Positions 44,201 to 53,017 are shown, numbered from the stretch's first letter. The stretch: 64,000 nucleotides of DNA from Bacteroidales bacterium (GCA_012522855.1 JAAYJQ010000023.1:1-64000); one strand, 5' to 3'. Translations and numbers: made by a program. Notes: generated by a model not told the origin, from the sequence alone.

Positions 44201-45046
44201 GTGGTCGGGGAAGAGAGCCCGCATTTCTTCCTCGCTCTTGATGTACTCCTGTTGTGTGTAGCGGAGACGCTTGGGATCGTTGATGTCTGCGTTGGTGTTC
44301 AGACAGATGAGCCGATCGTGCGCCGGTCCGTCCTCCTTCATCAGAAAATGCGAGTCGTTCGTAGCGATGACCTTGACCTGGTGTTTCGCCGCCAAGTCGA
44401 AGAGCGCGGCGTTGACTTTCCGCTGATCGTCGTAGACTTCCAGGGAGAGACCCGGAATCTCGGTCTTATGAAGCATCACCTCCAGATAGTAGTCTTCGCC
44501 GAACAGATTTTTGTACCATTCGATGGATTCCTCGGCGCCCTCGATATCTCCGGCGAGAATATGCTGGGCAGGATCGCCTGCCAGGCAGGCGGAGGAGGCA
44601 ATCAGGTCCCCGTGGTATTTCTCCAGAATTTCCCGGTCGATCCGGGGTTTGTAGTAGAAGCCTTCGATCTGGCCGAGGGACACGAGCTTCATCAGATTCC
44701 TGTAGCCGTTATAATTCTTGGCCAGCAGGATCAAATGGTAATATTTGCTGTGCGCCGTGTCCTTGATCGTGCGGTCGAAGCCGCGGGTCACGTAGACTTC
44801 ACAGCCGACGATGGGCTTGACCGAACGGGGCAGATAAGACGGATCCTTCTCCTGTTTCTCCCGCTCCATTTTCCGGAAATCCTTGATTCCTTTGAAAAAT
44901 TCCTTGATCCCGTACATGTAGCCGTGGTCCGTGACCGCGACGCCCGGCATGCCGAGGTCCGCTACGCGCGCGATCAGTTTCGGGATGGAAGTGAGACCAT
45001 CCAGTATCGAATATTGGGTGTGGACATGCAGGTGAACGAATGCCAT
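41237..45046 (-). CDS. dnaE: DNA polymerase III subunit alpha
   Basis: A 1269-residue replicative polymerase. The PHP domain opens with HLHVHTQYSILDG and has VTDHGYMYG. The catalytic core has GPGRGSAAGSAVAYCL and the two acidic residues in ISMPDIDVDFDDDGR near residue 450. The middle has YRPGPMDYIPSF and TYGVTVYQEQVMRISQ. The C-terminus has an OB-fold region (VCIAGIITETKNLLTKTGKPF). Size and motifs fit DnaE rather than PolC. It is the last gene of a minus-strand operon behind uvrC. Confidence 0.96.
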   Translation of the reverse strand: MAFVHLHVHTQYSILDGLTSIPKLIARVADLGMPGVAVTDHGYMYGIKEFFKGIKDFRKMEREKQEKDPSYLPRSVKPIVGCEVYVTRGFDRTIKDTAHSKYYHLILLAKNYNGYRNLMKLVSLGQIEGFYYKPRIDREILEKYHGDLIASSACLAGDPAQHILAGDIEGAEESIEWYKNLFGEDYYLEVMLHKTEIPGLSLEVYDDQRKVNAALFDLAAKHQVKVIATNDSHFLMKEDGPAHDRLICLNTNADINDPKRLRYTQQEYIKSEEEMRALFPDHPEAIDNTMEIFDKVEEYEIDRSHVLPRFEITPSFLADIDTYLDRYKEIIDRGRNDENGKPRGEDFCQSVAYLCHLTYEGAKLRYGETLTAEQAERLDFELKTISSMGYPDYFLIVQDFINWAKNQGISVGPGRGSAAGSAVAYCLRITNLDPIKYDLLFERFLNPDRISMPDIDVDFDDDGRYRVIQYVQDRYGVDQVSHVITFGTMAAKLAIKDVARISQLSLDESNRLSKMIPDRAFLIQEPYERLWKEGQELDADKRERILERDGRKFVAGVEDKDYKVTLENCLKFVPEFRKEYEQGDPLVREVIEYALKLEGSIRQVGIHACAMIIGRGNLTDYIPVTTGTDKATGQEVWVSQYEGSYIEEVGMLKMDFLGLRTLSIIKECLADIKQARGKDIDIEKIPLDDPAVYELYSRGDTKSVFQFESQGMIEWLIKLQPQRFEDLIAMNALYRPGPMDYIPSFVARKRGDEEISYDLPDMEEYLRETYGVTVYQEQVMRISQKVAGFSRGKADKLRKAMGKKKIDILQSLHDEFIQGGLSNSHPLEMLNKIWKDWLAFAKYAFNKSHSTCYAWVSYQTAWLKAHYPAEFQAANLSQNLGNMDEIKAIMADCKKGKIKVLNPDVNESNARFTVNKEGNIRFGLGGIKGFGSNIVDEIVAERESGGPFTDLFDFVERMDGKVNRKSLEILVGCGAFDSFGIQRSQFFLPCGNGELFIDELSNYAVAFSKSNEDFEFSLFGGMEEMKPVRPVLPAMRGEENVLELLQKEKELVGMYLSSHPLDRYQFEMECFANCEVAQLQTLVSECENRQQRKKVCIAGIITETKNLLTKTGKPFSKTTLEDYSGTYELALFGSDHQTFMGFLQPHAAVFIEGEIDQKWRLRPEEVRQGKKPSYGFRVKNMTLLGNVSETLLKGFSISLTTPMLTADFRKKLVALVKANAGNIPLKMFLYDPQTKYSIEFRSTKFQVAVTTDFVDALKAIGVTSAPILK

Positions 45047-45106
45047 GGCGGATCAGATTGTCGGGCAAGCAAAGATACCCAAAAATGTCCGCGTCGCAAA
45101 GGAAAG

Positions 45107-46918
45107 TCAGGATTTGTTCAGGGCTTCGTGGATCCGCTTCGCCAATGCGGGAGAAACCATCGACGAGAGGTCTTCGATCGATGCTGCGGCGATGCGGGCG
45201 ACGGAGCCGTAGTGCATCAACAGCCGACGTTCGGTCTGCTCCCCCACCCCCTTTATTTCACGCAAAGCGCTATGTATCTGAGCCTTACTCCGGAGGTTCC
45301 GGTGAAAGGCGATACCGAACCGGTGGGCTTCGTCGCGGAGGTGCTGCAACATTTTCAACGCTTGGGAATTGCGGTCCAGAAAGAGCGGATAGGGGTCCCC
45401 GACCCGTATAACTTCCTCCATACGCTCCGCCAGCCCGATCACGGTCAACTTATCTGCCAAACCCAGTTCGGCCAAGGCTTGATGGGCGAAGGCAAGCTGC
45501 CCCTTCCCGCCGTCGATCACGATCAACTGCGGCAAATCCTCGGGATGCTCCGCCAGCATTCGGGCATACCGACGGTTGACGACTTCCTTCATGGAGGCAT
45601 AGTCGTTGGCGCCGATCACCGTCTTGATCTTGAACCTGCGGTATTCGTTCTTGGCGGGTACGCCGTTCCTGAATACGACGCAGGCAGCCACAGGATTGGC
45701 GCCTTGAATATTGGAATTGTCGAAACATTCGATGTGGACCGGTAATTCCTTCATACCGAGCGCCTTCTGCAGTTCTTCCAATACGGTTTTCCGGAACAGT
45801 TCCGGATCCGTGTGCTCCCGCTGCCGAAGCGAGTTGAACTGGTGTTCGCGCGCGTTTTTGGCGCTGAGTTCCAGCAGAGAAAGTTTGCTCCCGCGGACCG
45901 GGATCCGAAACGTGATCCCCTCGATCCGGACATCGGGTTTGAAAGGAACCAGGATCTCTTTCGCCAAGGCACCGAACTTCGATTCAATCTCCGCGATGAA
46001 GGCGCTCAGGACCGAAGCCGGCTCTTCCTCGATGTTCAATTTGAAGCCCAGATTCAAGGACTGGATGATGGCTCCCCCCCGGACCCGGAGGAAATTACCG
46101 AAGGCCTCGGATGCCTCGAACACAAGGGAGAACACATCGCAGTCCGTATCCGTAGCAGCCGTAACGATGGACCGGGCATAATGCTTTTGAAGAACCTCGA
46201 TCTTGTTTTTGTAGTTCTGGGCATCCTCGAAGCGGAGTTCGTCCGAAGCCTCTTTCATCAAGGCTTCATATTCCTGGATGATTTCTTTCGCGCCGCCGTT
46301 GAGCAAACGGGTAATTTCCCGGATGTTCGTCCCGTATTCTTCCCGGCTGATTCCCCCGATGCAGGGGGCCTTGCACCGACCGATGTGGAAATTAAGGCAG
46401 GGGCGGAACTTGTTCCGGAGGATCGCGTCGGACGTAATCTTGAGATTGCAGGAGCGGAGCGGATAGGTTTTCCGGAAGAAATCCAGGAGATAATTGGCAT
46501 GGGTCACGGAACTGTAAGGCCCGAAATAGGTCCCGTTCCGGCGGTCCACCCGGCGTGTCAGGTAGATTTTCGGAAAGTCATCCTTCGTGATGATGATCCA
46601 GGGGTAGGTCTTTGAATCCTTCAGCAGGATGTTGTACCGCGGCTTATACTGTTTGATCAGATTGTTCTCCAGAAGCAACGCGTCCGCTTCCGAATCCACC
46701 ACCGAAAACTGCGCGTCGGCGATCTTGGAAACCAACAGGCGCGTCTTGATGTTCAACCGCTCCGGCGGCACGAAGTATTGGGCGACCCGCTTGCGGAGAT
46801 CCTTGGCCTTTCCCACATAAATAACCTTCCCCGAGGCATCGTAATAACGGTATACCCCGGGGGAGTGAGGGAACAGGGCGATTTTCTCCCTGACGGAAAG
46901 TCCGGTCCGCTCTTTCAA
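45107..46918 (-). CDS. uvrC: Excinuclease ABC subunit C
   Basis: A 603-residue nucleotide-excision-repair nuclease. The GIY-YIG domain is at about 14-95 (GVYRYYDASGKVIYVGKAKDLRKRV). A cysteine set CNLKITSDAILRNKFRPCLNFHIGRCKAPC follows, written here only as the family's C...C..H.GRC..PC pattern. The UVR helix is at about 200-235, the RNase H-like domain is around HIECFDNSNIQGANPVA, and the tandem HhH motif is at the C-terminus (LREIKGVGEQTERRLLMHYGS). It makes both incisions with UvrA/UvrB. It starts 2 bases after the lipoprotein gene and is followed by dnaE. Confidence 0.95.
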   Translation of the reverse strand: MKERTGLSVREKIALFPHSPGVYRYYDASGKVIYVGKAKDLRKRVAQYFVPPERLNIKTRLLVSKIADAQFSVVDSEADALLLENNLIKQYKPRYNILLKDSKTYPWIIITKDDFPKIYLTRRVDRRNGTYFGPYSSVTHANYLLDFFRKTYPLRSCNLKITSDAILRNKFRPCLNFHIGRCKAPCIGGISREEYGTNIREITRLLNGGAKEIIQEYEALMKEASDELRFEDAQNYKNKIEVLQKHYARSIVTAATDTDCDVFSLVFEASEAFGNFLRVRGGAIIQSLNLGFKLNIEEEPASVLSAFIAEIESKFGALAKEILVPFKPDVRIEGITFRIPVRGSKLSLLELSAKNAREHQFNSLRQREHTDPELFRKTVLEELQKALGMKELPVHIECFDNSNIQGANPVAACVVFRNGVPAKNEYRRFKIKTVIGANDYASMKEVVNRRYARMLAEHPEDLPQLIVIDGGKGQLAFAHQALAELGLADKLTVIGLAERMEEVIRVGDPYPLFLDRNSQALKMLQHLRDEAHRFGIAFHRNLRSKAQIHSALREIKGVGEQTERRLLMHYGSVARIAAASIEDLSSMVSPALAKRIHEALNKS

Positions 46919-46920
46919 AC

Positions 46921-47625
46921 CTACTGTGCCGGCTGGGCAGCCTTGGCGGAATCAGCCTCTTGAATTCGGTTTTCGAGATTTATCTTGAGCCTGGCAACGG
47001 AACTCAAGGAAGCGATCTCCGGTGAAAGGGTGTTGAGGACGGAATCCAGCTGGACATCCGTGACGAAAAGCGCGAGCCTGTCGATCGCCCTAAGGCAGAT
47101 TACGTTGTCGTTGTTGTCGTGGATTGCGTTCAGCAGAAAAGACTTGGTGAACGTCCGGTACTCTTCGTAGAACTTGTTCAGCGCCTCGGAATCCCCTCCG
47201 GCATTTTGGATGGAATCCAGACGCGCTTCCGACTGGTTCCTATGGTCGGCTTGGGCCTGCTTGAAGATTTCATGCCGGTGATTAAGGGAAAGTTCGGGAT
47301 ATTTAGACACGAAACTGACGCGCTTATCGGCCGAGATGGAAATGGTCAAGGGAGTCCCGTCCGAAATGAATTCAATCCGCATATTGTCTGCCTGAAGGCT
47401 GGCGAAACCCGTCTTGGAGGTTGGGAGTTCCACCTGGAATTTTCCGTCTTTGACGGGTACCGTTTGATCAATCGCGGCAGCCGGAAGACTCAACTTCACG
47501 GCTTCGGGCGCTTCTCCTTCGAAAACGACTTTGACACGGGTCGTCTCTGAAACTTTGGGACCACAGGCAACAGCTGCTATCGCAGCCAGTGCAACAAGAA
47601 TGATTCTGCTTGTTTTCATATTCAT
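46921..47625 (-). CDS. DUF4369-like lipoprotein
   Basis: A 234-residue lipoprotein (lipobox AAIAAVACGPK). Residues about 25-125 resemble the DUF4369 N-terminal domain found on Bacteroidota thiol-disulfide proteins (VKVVFEGEAPEAVKLSLP, VKDGKFQVELP). The thioredoxin part that usually follows is absent and replaced by a helical tail of about 110 residues. The start is put at 47625 or 47619 because the frame's first ATG (47649) would lie upstream of the probable transcription start set by the -7 box at 47651-47658. Function is not known. It heads the operon with uvrC and dnaE. Confidence 0.7.
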   Translation of the reverse strand: MNMKTSRIILVALAAIAAVACGPKVSETTRVKVVFEGEAPEAVKLSLPAAAIDQTVPVKDGKFQVELPTSKTGFASLQADNMRIEFISDGTPLTISISADKRVSFVSKYPELSLNHRHEIFKQAQADHRNQSEARLDSIQNAGGDSEALNKFYEEYRTFTKSFLLNAIHDNNDNVICLRAIDRLALFVTDVQLDSVLNTLSPEIASLSSVARLKINLENRIQEADSAKAAQPAQ

Positions 47626-47650
47626 ATTCAAATCAATTTCCGATTCCATG

Positions 47651-47658
47651 CAAAGTTA
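47651..47658 (-). promoter_or_regulatory. -7 box for the lipoprotein-uvrC-dnaE operon
   Basis: TAACTTTG on the minus strand (complement of CAAAGTTA) fits TAnnTTTG and lies about 26 bases before the chosen start. No clear -33 box was seen. Confidence 0.5.
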
Positions 47659-47679
47659 TGAATATTTACGAAATATTAG

Positions 47680-47687
47680 TAGCTTTG
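47680..47687 (+). promoter_or_regulatory. -7 box for the iorAB operon
   Basis: TAGCTTTG fits TAnnTTTG and lies 41 bases before the iorA ATG. It is back to back with the minus-strand box at 47651-47658, giving a compact divergent promoter. Confidence 0.5.
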
Positions 47688-47728
47688 AAGATACGAAAAC
47701 GCGTGGAACGAACGAAACAAAAACATTG

Positions 47729-49327
47729 ATGCCTGAAAAAAAACTACTTCTGGGCGATGAGGCCGTTGCCTTGGGGGCTTTGTATGCCGGATTGTCCGGT
47801 GTCTATGCCTATCCCGGCACACCGTCCACTGAGATCACGGAATTCATCCAGCGCCATCCCCTGACGCGAAAACGCGGGATCCGCAGTCGTTGGTGCGCGA
47901 ACGAGAAGACCGCCATGGAAGCGGCGCTGGGGATGTCCTATTCCGGAAAAAGAGCCCTGGTGTGCATGAAGCACGTCGGACTGAATGTCTGCGCCGATGC
48001 CTTCGTCAACGCCGCGATCACCGGGGTGAACGGCGGTCTGGTCGTGCTGGCAGCGGACGATCCCTCCATGCACTCGTCGCAGAACGAACAAGATTCACGC
48101 TTCTACGGCAAGTTCGCGATGGTCCCCATCTTCGAACCTTCCAACCAGCAGGAGGCCTTTGACCTTGTGGAAGAAGCCTTCGATCAATCGGAAACCTTGA
48201 AACTCCCCGTCTTGTTCCGGCTGGTAACCCGGTTGGCGCATTCCCGGGCGGACGTCAGCGTCCCGGATGCGATCCGGGAAATGAATCCGTTCCGTCCCGA
48301 AGAAGGAAGGCATTGGATTCTGCTGCCCGCCATCGCCCGGAAGCAATACCAAGCGCTGCTGGGGAAACAAGGGCAGCTGGAGGCGGAAGCAGAAAAAGCC
48401 GCGAGCCTTGAGAAGATCGACGGAAAAGGACTTGGCGTGATTGCCTGCGGAATCGCCGCCAACTATGTCAAGGAAGCGGCCCCGAAAGGGGTTTCCTTCC
48501 TGCTGAAAGTTACGCGTTACCCCTTGCCCCGGAATAAAATCCGTGAACTCGCAGCCGTCAGCGACAGGATCCTGGTCGTCGAAGACGGGCAACCCTTCGC
48601 AGAGGAGCAGGTGGCCGCCTTCCTCGGCGCGGATTACCCTGTGGAGGGGCGGTTGACGGGGCGCCTGCCGCGGACCGGCGAACTCAATCCGGACGTGGTG
48701 GCGGCCGCCCTCGGCAAAATCCCGAACCTTACGTTCGAGGCAATTCCGGATGTGGCGAGCCGTCCGCCGGCACTTTGCAAAGGGTGCGGCCACCGAGACG
48801 TGTACAAGGCACTGAACGATGTGCTTTCCGAATATCCCGGCGCGCGGGTGTTCGGAGACATCGGATGCTATACCCTAGGCGCCCTGCCTCCATACCAGAC
48901 CATCCACACCTGCGTGGATATGGGCGCTTCCATTACGATGGCCAAGGGGGCCGCCGACGCCGGCCAATTTCCTTCCATCGCGGTGATCGGAGACTCGACC
49001 TTCACGCATTCCGGCATGACCGGACTGCTGGATGCCGTCAACGACCGGGCCAACATTACTCTCCTGATTTCGGACAACCTTACGACAGCCATGACCGGAG
49101 GACAAGATTCCGCAGGGACGAACAGGTTCGAAGCGATCTGCAAAGGGATCGGGGTGGAACCCGAACACATCCGGGTCGTGGTTCCGCAACCGGCCAACCT
49201 GCCCGAAATCACGCGCATCCTCCGAGATGAAATCCATTACAACGGGGTGTCGGTCATCATCGCCCGACGGGAATGCATACAGACCCTCGGACGCAAACTC
49301 CGCAAACAAAAAGCCGAAAAAGGATGA
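47729..49327 (+). CDS. iorA: Indolepyruvate ferredoxin oxidoreductase alpha subunit
   Basis: A 532-residue thiamine-diphosphate enzyme subunit. The pyrimidine-binding part opens with LLLGDEAVALGALYAGLSGVYAYPGTPSTEI. The TPP-binding part has CKGCGHRDVYKAL, FGDIGCYTLGALPP and AVIGDSTFTHSGMTGLLDAVN. With IorB it oxidatively decarboxylates aryl pyruvates to aryl-acetyl-CoA with ferredoxin, or runs in reverse for reductive amino acid synthesis. The C-terminal 4Fe-4S ferredoxin domain of longer IorA proteins is missing: the chain ends RECIQTLGRKLRKQKAEKG. The frame is open upstream but the promoter and the family N-terminus set the start at 47729. Confidence 0.92.
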   Translation: MPEKKLLLGDEAVALGALYAGLSGVYAYPGTPSTEITEFIQRHPLTRKRGIRSRWCANEKTAMEAALGMSYSGKRALVCMKHVGLNVCADAFVNAAITGVNGGLVVLAADDPSMHSSQNEQDSRFYGKFAMVPIFEPSNQQEAFDLVEEAFDQSETLKLPVLFRLVTRLAHSRADVSVPDAIREMNPFRPEEGRHWILLPAIARKQYQALLGKQGQLEAEAEKAASLEKIDGKGLGVIACGIAANYVKEAAPKGVSFLLKVTRYPLPRNKIRELAAVSDRILVVEDGQPFAEEQVAAFLGADYPVEGRLTGRLPRTGELNPDVVAAALGKIPNLTFEAIPDVASRPPALCKGCGHRDVYKALNDVLSEYPGARVFGDIGCYTLGALPPYQTIHTCVDMGASITMAKGAADAGQFPSIAVIGDSTFTHSGMTGLLDAVNDRANITLLISDNLTTAMTGGQDSAGTNRFEAICKGIGVEPEHIRVVVPQPANLPEITRILRDEIHYNGVSVIIARRECIQTLGRKLRKQKAEKG

Positions 49328-49920
49328 AAAAAGACATCATACTCTCCGGCGTCGGAGGTCAAGGTATCCTTTCGATCGCCACGGTGATCGGCGAGGCTGC
49401 CATTGCAGCCGGACTGCATCTCAAGCAAGCGGAGGTCCACGGAATGAGCCAGCGGGGCGGGGATGTGCAAAGCCACCTGCGCCTCTCCGACAAGCCTATA
49501 TTCAGTGACTTGATCCCGCGCGGGCAGGCCGACCTGATCATTGCGATGGAACCGATGGAGGCCCTTCGCTATGTGCAGTATCTGCACCCGAATGCCTGGA
49601 TCGTGACCGCTTCCGAACCGTTCGTGAACATCCCGAACTACCCGGATTCCGCGACACTGAAAAAGAATCTGGACGCTTTTCCGAATGTGGTGTCCCGGAA
49701 TATCGAAGCACTCGCAAAAGAAGCGTCCCTGCCCAAAAGCGCCAACATGGTTCTGCTGGGAATGGCCGCGTCTCACATTGCCATCCTTACGCCTGAACAA
49801 TTGCGCGCCGCCATCGGCCGCGTCTTCGCCCGCAAAGGAGAGCGGGTTGTCGCGGACAACCTGAAAGCCTTCGATCTGGGGCGGGATGCCGCCAGGCAAG
49901 AAATCGAACCCGAATCATGA
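49324..49920 (+). CDS. iorB: Indolepyruvate ferredoxin oxidoreductase beta subunit
   Basis: A 198-residue subunit with the gamma-type fold of 2-oxoacid:acceptor oxidoreductases. It has ILSGVGGQGILSIATVIGEAA, KQAEVHGMSQRGGDVQSHLRLS, and a C-terminal TPEQLRAAIGRVFARKG. It binds CoA and completes the IorAB enzyme. Start and stop overlap the neighbours by four bases on each side (ATGA), so translation is coupled to iorA and to the aminotransferase. Confidence 0.93.
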   Translation: MKKDIILSGVGGQGILSIATVIGEAAIAAGLHLKQAEVHGMSQRGGDVQSHLRLSDKPIFSDLIPRGQADLIIAMEPMEALRYVQYLHPNAWIVTASEPFVNIPNYPDSATLKKNLDAFPNVVSRNIEALAKEASLPKSANMVLLGMAASHIAILTPEQLRAAIGRVFARKGERVVADNLKAFDLGRDAARQEIEPES

Positions 49921-51233
49921 AAGTCTTCAATGAAACATTGGTCGAAGAGGCCTGCCGGGAACTGCATGTCGCGGATCTGTCCTCCGCGACAATCAGCGAA
50001 ATACTATTGGTCGCCCAGTATTTGGAAGAGAAAACCGGGATTCCTTTCATCCGCATGGATCAGGGGTCGCCCGGCCTGCCCGTGAACGCTTTCGGAGTGG
50101 AAGCGGAAAAAGCCGCTCTGGATCGGGGAGTGGGTTCGCAATACCCCGCCGCCGACGGTATAAAAGAATTGAAAGAGGCCGCCCATACCTTCATAAAGGC
50201 ATTCATCGACATCGAAATAAGCGCCCGCGCCTGCATCCCGACGACAGGTTCCGTGGCCGGCGCCTTCGGATCCTTCATTGCCTGTACCCAGCGAATCCCC
50301 GGCAAAGACAAAGTGCTGTTCATCGATCCCGGCTTTCCTATCTTGAAGGCACAACTCCGCATCCTGGGCATTCCCTGGAAGGAATTCGACATCTTCCCGT
50401 ACCGGGGCGCGGAAGCCCTCCGGAAGAAGTTGGAGGAAGCGCTGCAGGAAGGGGACATCGCGACTATCGTGTATTCCAGCCCCAACAATCCCGCCTGGAT
50501 CTGTCTGGAAGAAGAAGAGTTGAAGGTGATCGGAGAACTGGCGACCAAGCACGATGCCGTCGTTATGGAGGACCTGGCCTATTTCTGCATGGACTACCGA
50601 AAGAACCTGGGCCATCCGTACGAACCTCCGTTCGTGTCAACGGTCGCGCGGTACACGGACAATTACATCCTGCTGCTTTCTTCCTCGAAGATTTTCAGTT
50701 ATGCCGGACAACGCATCGCCCTTGCCTGCATCAGCGACAAACTCTTCGACCGGCAGTTTCCCGCCTTGGCTGAACGGTACCGGGATTCCGGAGTCTTCGG
50801 ACTGACTTTCATCGCTTCAATCCTCTATATGATCACCAGCGGCTGCACGGCATCGGCCCAGTACGGATACGCCGAGATGCTGCGGCTTTCTTGCGAAGGC
50901 AAGCTCAACTTCGTAGAAGACACGCGGGAGTACGAGCGCCACGCTGCGCGGATGAAAAAGATTTTCCTTGAAAATGGCTTCCATATTGTCTATGACCGCG
51001 ATGTCAGCCAGAAAATCGGGGACGGTTTCTTCTTTACGATCGGCTATGGCGGTCTGTCCGGAAGCGAACTGCTGAAGGAACTGATGTACTACGGCGTGAG
51101 CAGCATCAATCTGTCTACGACCGGAAGCCGGCAGCAGGGGGTCCGAGCCTGCGTCAGCCGCATGAAAGACGAACTGTTTCCTCTTCTGGAGACACGGATG
51201 AGGGCTTTCCGAGAAGATCATCCGCTCGCCTGA
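49917..51233 (+). CDS. PLP-dependent class I/II aminotransferase
   Basis: A 438-residue fold-type I enzyme. It shows IRMDQGSPGLPVN, the phosphate-binding region PTTGSVAGAFGSF, VYSSPNNPAWICL with the Asn that contacts PLP, the Asp in VVMEDLAYFCMDYR, and the Schiff-base Lys in LLLSSSKIFSYAGQRIAL. Translation is coupled to iorB. It probably interconverts aromatic amino acids with the aryl pyruvates used by IorAB, but the exact substrate cannot be read from the sequence. Confidence 0.87.
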   Translation: MKVFNETLVEEACRELHVADLSSATISEILLVAQYLEEKTGIPFIRMDQGSPGLPVNAFGVEAEKAALDRGVGSQYPAADGIKELKEAAHTFIKAFIDIEISARACIPTTGSVAGAFGSFIACTQRIPGKDKVLFIDPGFPILKAQLRILGIPWKEFDIFPYRGAEALRKKLEEALQEGDIATIVYSSPNNPAWICLEEEELKVIGELATKHDAVVMEDLAYFCMDYRKNLGHPYEPPFVSTVARYTDNYILLLSSSKIFSYAGQRIALACISDKLFDRQFPALAERYRDSGVFGLTFIASILYMITSGCTASAQYGYAEMLRLSCEGKLNFVEDTREYERHAARMKKIFLENGFHIVYDRDVSQKIGDGFFFTIGYGGLSGSELLKELMYYGVSSINLSTTGSRQQGVRACVSRMKDELFPLLETRMRAFREDHPLA

Positions 51234-51266
51234 ACCGCGCGGACCAGAACAGTAAAACGAACGAAA

Positions 51267-52577
51267 ATGATTTGGAACGAAAACAAAGAGTGCATGTCCC
51301 GGGAGGACATGAGGGCCCTCCAAGGGAAACGGCTGCACAAAATCGTGACATATGTCTACCACAATGTCCCCTTCTATCGAAAGAAACTGCAAGAACGGGA
51401 CATCCGGCCGGATGATATCCAGTCGATCGATGACATCGTCCGTCTCCCCTTCACCACCAAACAGGATCTGCGGGACAACTATCCCTTCGGCCTCCAAGCG
51501 GCCCCGCAAAGCGAGATCGTGCGGATCCATGCTTCCTCCGGCACGACCGGAAACCCGACAATCGTCGGCTACACCCGGAAGGACATCGGAGTATGGAGCG
51601 AGTGCATGTCTCGCTGTCTGACCGCCTACGGTGTGAGCCGGAACGACACTTTCTCCGTGGCCTACGGCTACGGCCTCTTCACGGGGGGGCTCGGTGCCCA
51701 CTACGGGGTCGAAAACATCGGTGCCGCCGTCTTGCCCGCCTCGATCGGCAACACGGAAAAACACCTGCACCTGATCCGGGACCTGGGTGTCTCCGGCATC
51801 GCATGCACCCCGAGCTACGCCCTCTATCTCGCTGAAACAATGAAGCGTATGGGCATCACCAAAGAGCAGATCCGTTTACGCGTCGGCGCCTTCGGAGCGG
51901 AACCCTGGACCGAGGAAATGCGCCGGGAAATCGAGGATAAACTCGGGCTCAAAGCCTACAACCTATACGGCCTCAGCGAAATCATGGGACCCTGCGTCAG
52001 TTACGAATGTCCCCGTCAGCAGGGTTCCCACATCAACGAGGATCATTTCTTTCCCGAAATCGTGGACCCGGAAACCTTGGAACCGGTTGACGCAGGGACC
52101 GTCGGCGAACTGGTGTTCACAACGCTCACCAAGGAAGGCATGCCGATCCTGCGGTATCGTACACGGGATCTCTGTTCCATTCTCCCCGGAACCTGCTCCT
52201 GCGGAAGAACCTCCCTCCGGATGGGCCACATCATGGGCCGCACCGACGACATGCTCATCATCCGCGGCATCAACGTCTTCCCGTCTCAGGTGGAAAGTGT
52301 CGTGCTCAGCATGAAGGAATTCGCGCCCCGCTACCTGCTGGTCGTGGACCGCATCGGAAATCTCGATACGCTTCAAGTGCAGGTCGAACTGAGACAGGAA
52401 TATTTCGACGAGAATTTCGACACCATCGCCACCTTCCAGGAATTGGAAAAACGGCTGGCTGATAGGTTGAAGAGCGTGCTTTCCCTCACTGCAAAGGTTA
52501 ACCTCAAATCCCCCGGGACCCTTGCGCGGAGCCTGGGAAAAGACTCGCATGTGATTGACCACCGCAAACAATACTAA
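51267..52577 (+). CDS. paaK: Phenylacetate-CoA ligase family enzyme
   Basis: A 436-residue adenylate-forming ligase. It has HASSGTTGNPTIVGYT (ATP loop), RVGAFGAEPWTEEMRREIE, YNLYGLSEIMGPCVSYEC, RYRTRDLCSIL and the C-terminal subdomain with MGRTDDMLIIRGINVFPSQVE. It joins arylacetates to CoA with ATP. With IorAB, which makes or uses aryl-acetyl-CoA, it allows arylacetate to be made into aromatic amino acids or released from them. It follows the aminotransferase by 33 bases. Confidence 0.92.
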   Translation: MIWNENKECMSREDMRALQGKRLHKIVTYVYHNVPFYRKKLQERDIRPDDIQSIDDIVRLPFTTKQDLRDNYPFGLQAAPQSEIVRIHASSGTTGNPTIVGYTRKDIGVWSECMSRCLTAYGVSRNDTFSVAYGYGLFTGGLGAHYGVENIGAAVLPASIGNTEKHLHLIRDLGVSGIACTPSYALYLAETMKRMGITKEQIRLRVGAFGAEPWTEEMRREIEDKLGLKAYNLYGLSEIMGPCVSYECPRQQGSHINEDHFFPEIVDPETLEPVDAGTVGELVFTTLTKEGMPILRYRTRDLCSILPGTCSCGRTSLRMGHIMGRTDDMLIIRGINVFPSQVESVVLSMKEFAPRYLLVVDRIGNLDTLQVQVELRQEYFDENFDTIATFQELEKRLADRLKSVLSLTAKVNLKSPGTLARSLGKDSHVIDHRKQY

Positions 52578-52588
52578 AACACAAAACT

Positions 52589-53017
52589 ATGACGATCACT
52601 CAATTATCCGTTTTTCTCGAGAACAAGGCGGGAACCCTCATCGAGATGCTTGAAACCCTTAAGCAAGCCTCCATCCAGCTGATAGCCATCACCATTGCCG
52701 AAACCGCTGAATACGGGATCTGCCGCATCATCTGCAGCGAATCCGACAAAGCGTATAATGTCTTGAGGGAGGCCAATGTGGCGGTAACGCGATCGAAAGT
52801 TTTCGCCCTCGAAGTCGAAAACAAGCCGGGAGGGGCTGCCAAGGCCATCTCCACGATTTCCAAGGAAGGAATCGGGATTTCCTATCTGTACAGTTTCATC
52901 GTTCGCGAGAAATGCTTGTTGATCTTCCGGACAGACGATGCCGAAAGGGCTGCGGATGTAATCCGGAAAGCGAAACTTCCCACGATCGATGATGACAAGC
53001 TGGTTGAATTCGCTTGA
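52589..53017 (+). CDS. Tandem ACT-domain protein
   Basis: A 142-residue protein made only of two ACT domains: ITQLSVFLENKAGTLIEMLETL and KVFALEVENKPGGAAKAISTI. Each is a beta-alpha-beta-beta-alpha-beta fold that normally binds an amino acid at the dimer face. No enzyme domain is attached. It ends the iorAB-aminotransferase-paaK operon, 11 bases after paaK, a position in which small ACT proteins often sense an aromatic amino acid and tune the enzymes. That role is inferred from context. Confidence 0.85.
   Translation: MTITQLSVFLENKAGTLIEMLETLKQASIQLIAITIAETAEYGICRIICSESDKAYNVLREANVAVTRSKVFALEVENKPGGAAKAISTISKEGIGISYLYSFIVREKCLLIFRTDDAERAADVIRKAKLPTIDDDKLVEFA

Noticed and set aside
43226-45745. 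An open plus-strand frame of 839 codons antisense to dnaE and the end of uvrC
   Set aside because: The opposite strand encodes DnaE and UvrC with all motifs. The antisense product has no domain and arises from GC-rich codon use.
46503-46511. GGGTCACGG within uvrC as a further palindrome anchor
   Set aside because: It is inside coding sequence and has no partner anchor at the fixed distances.
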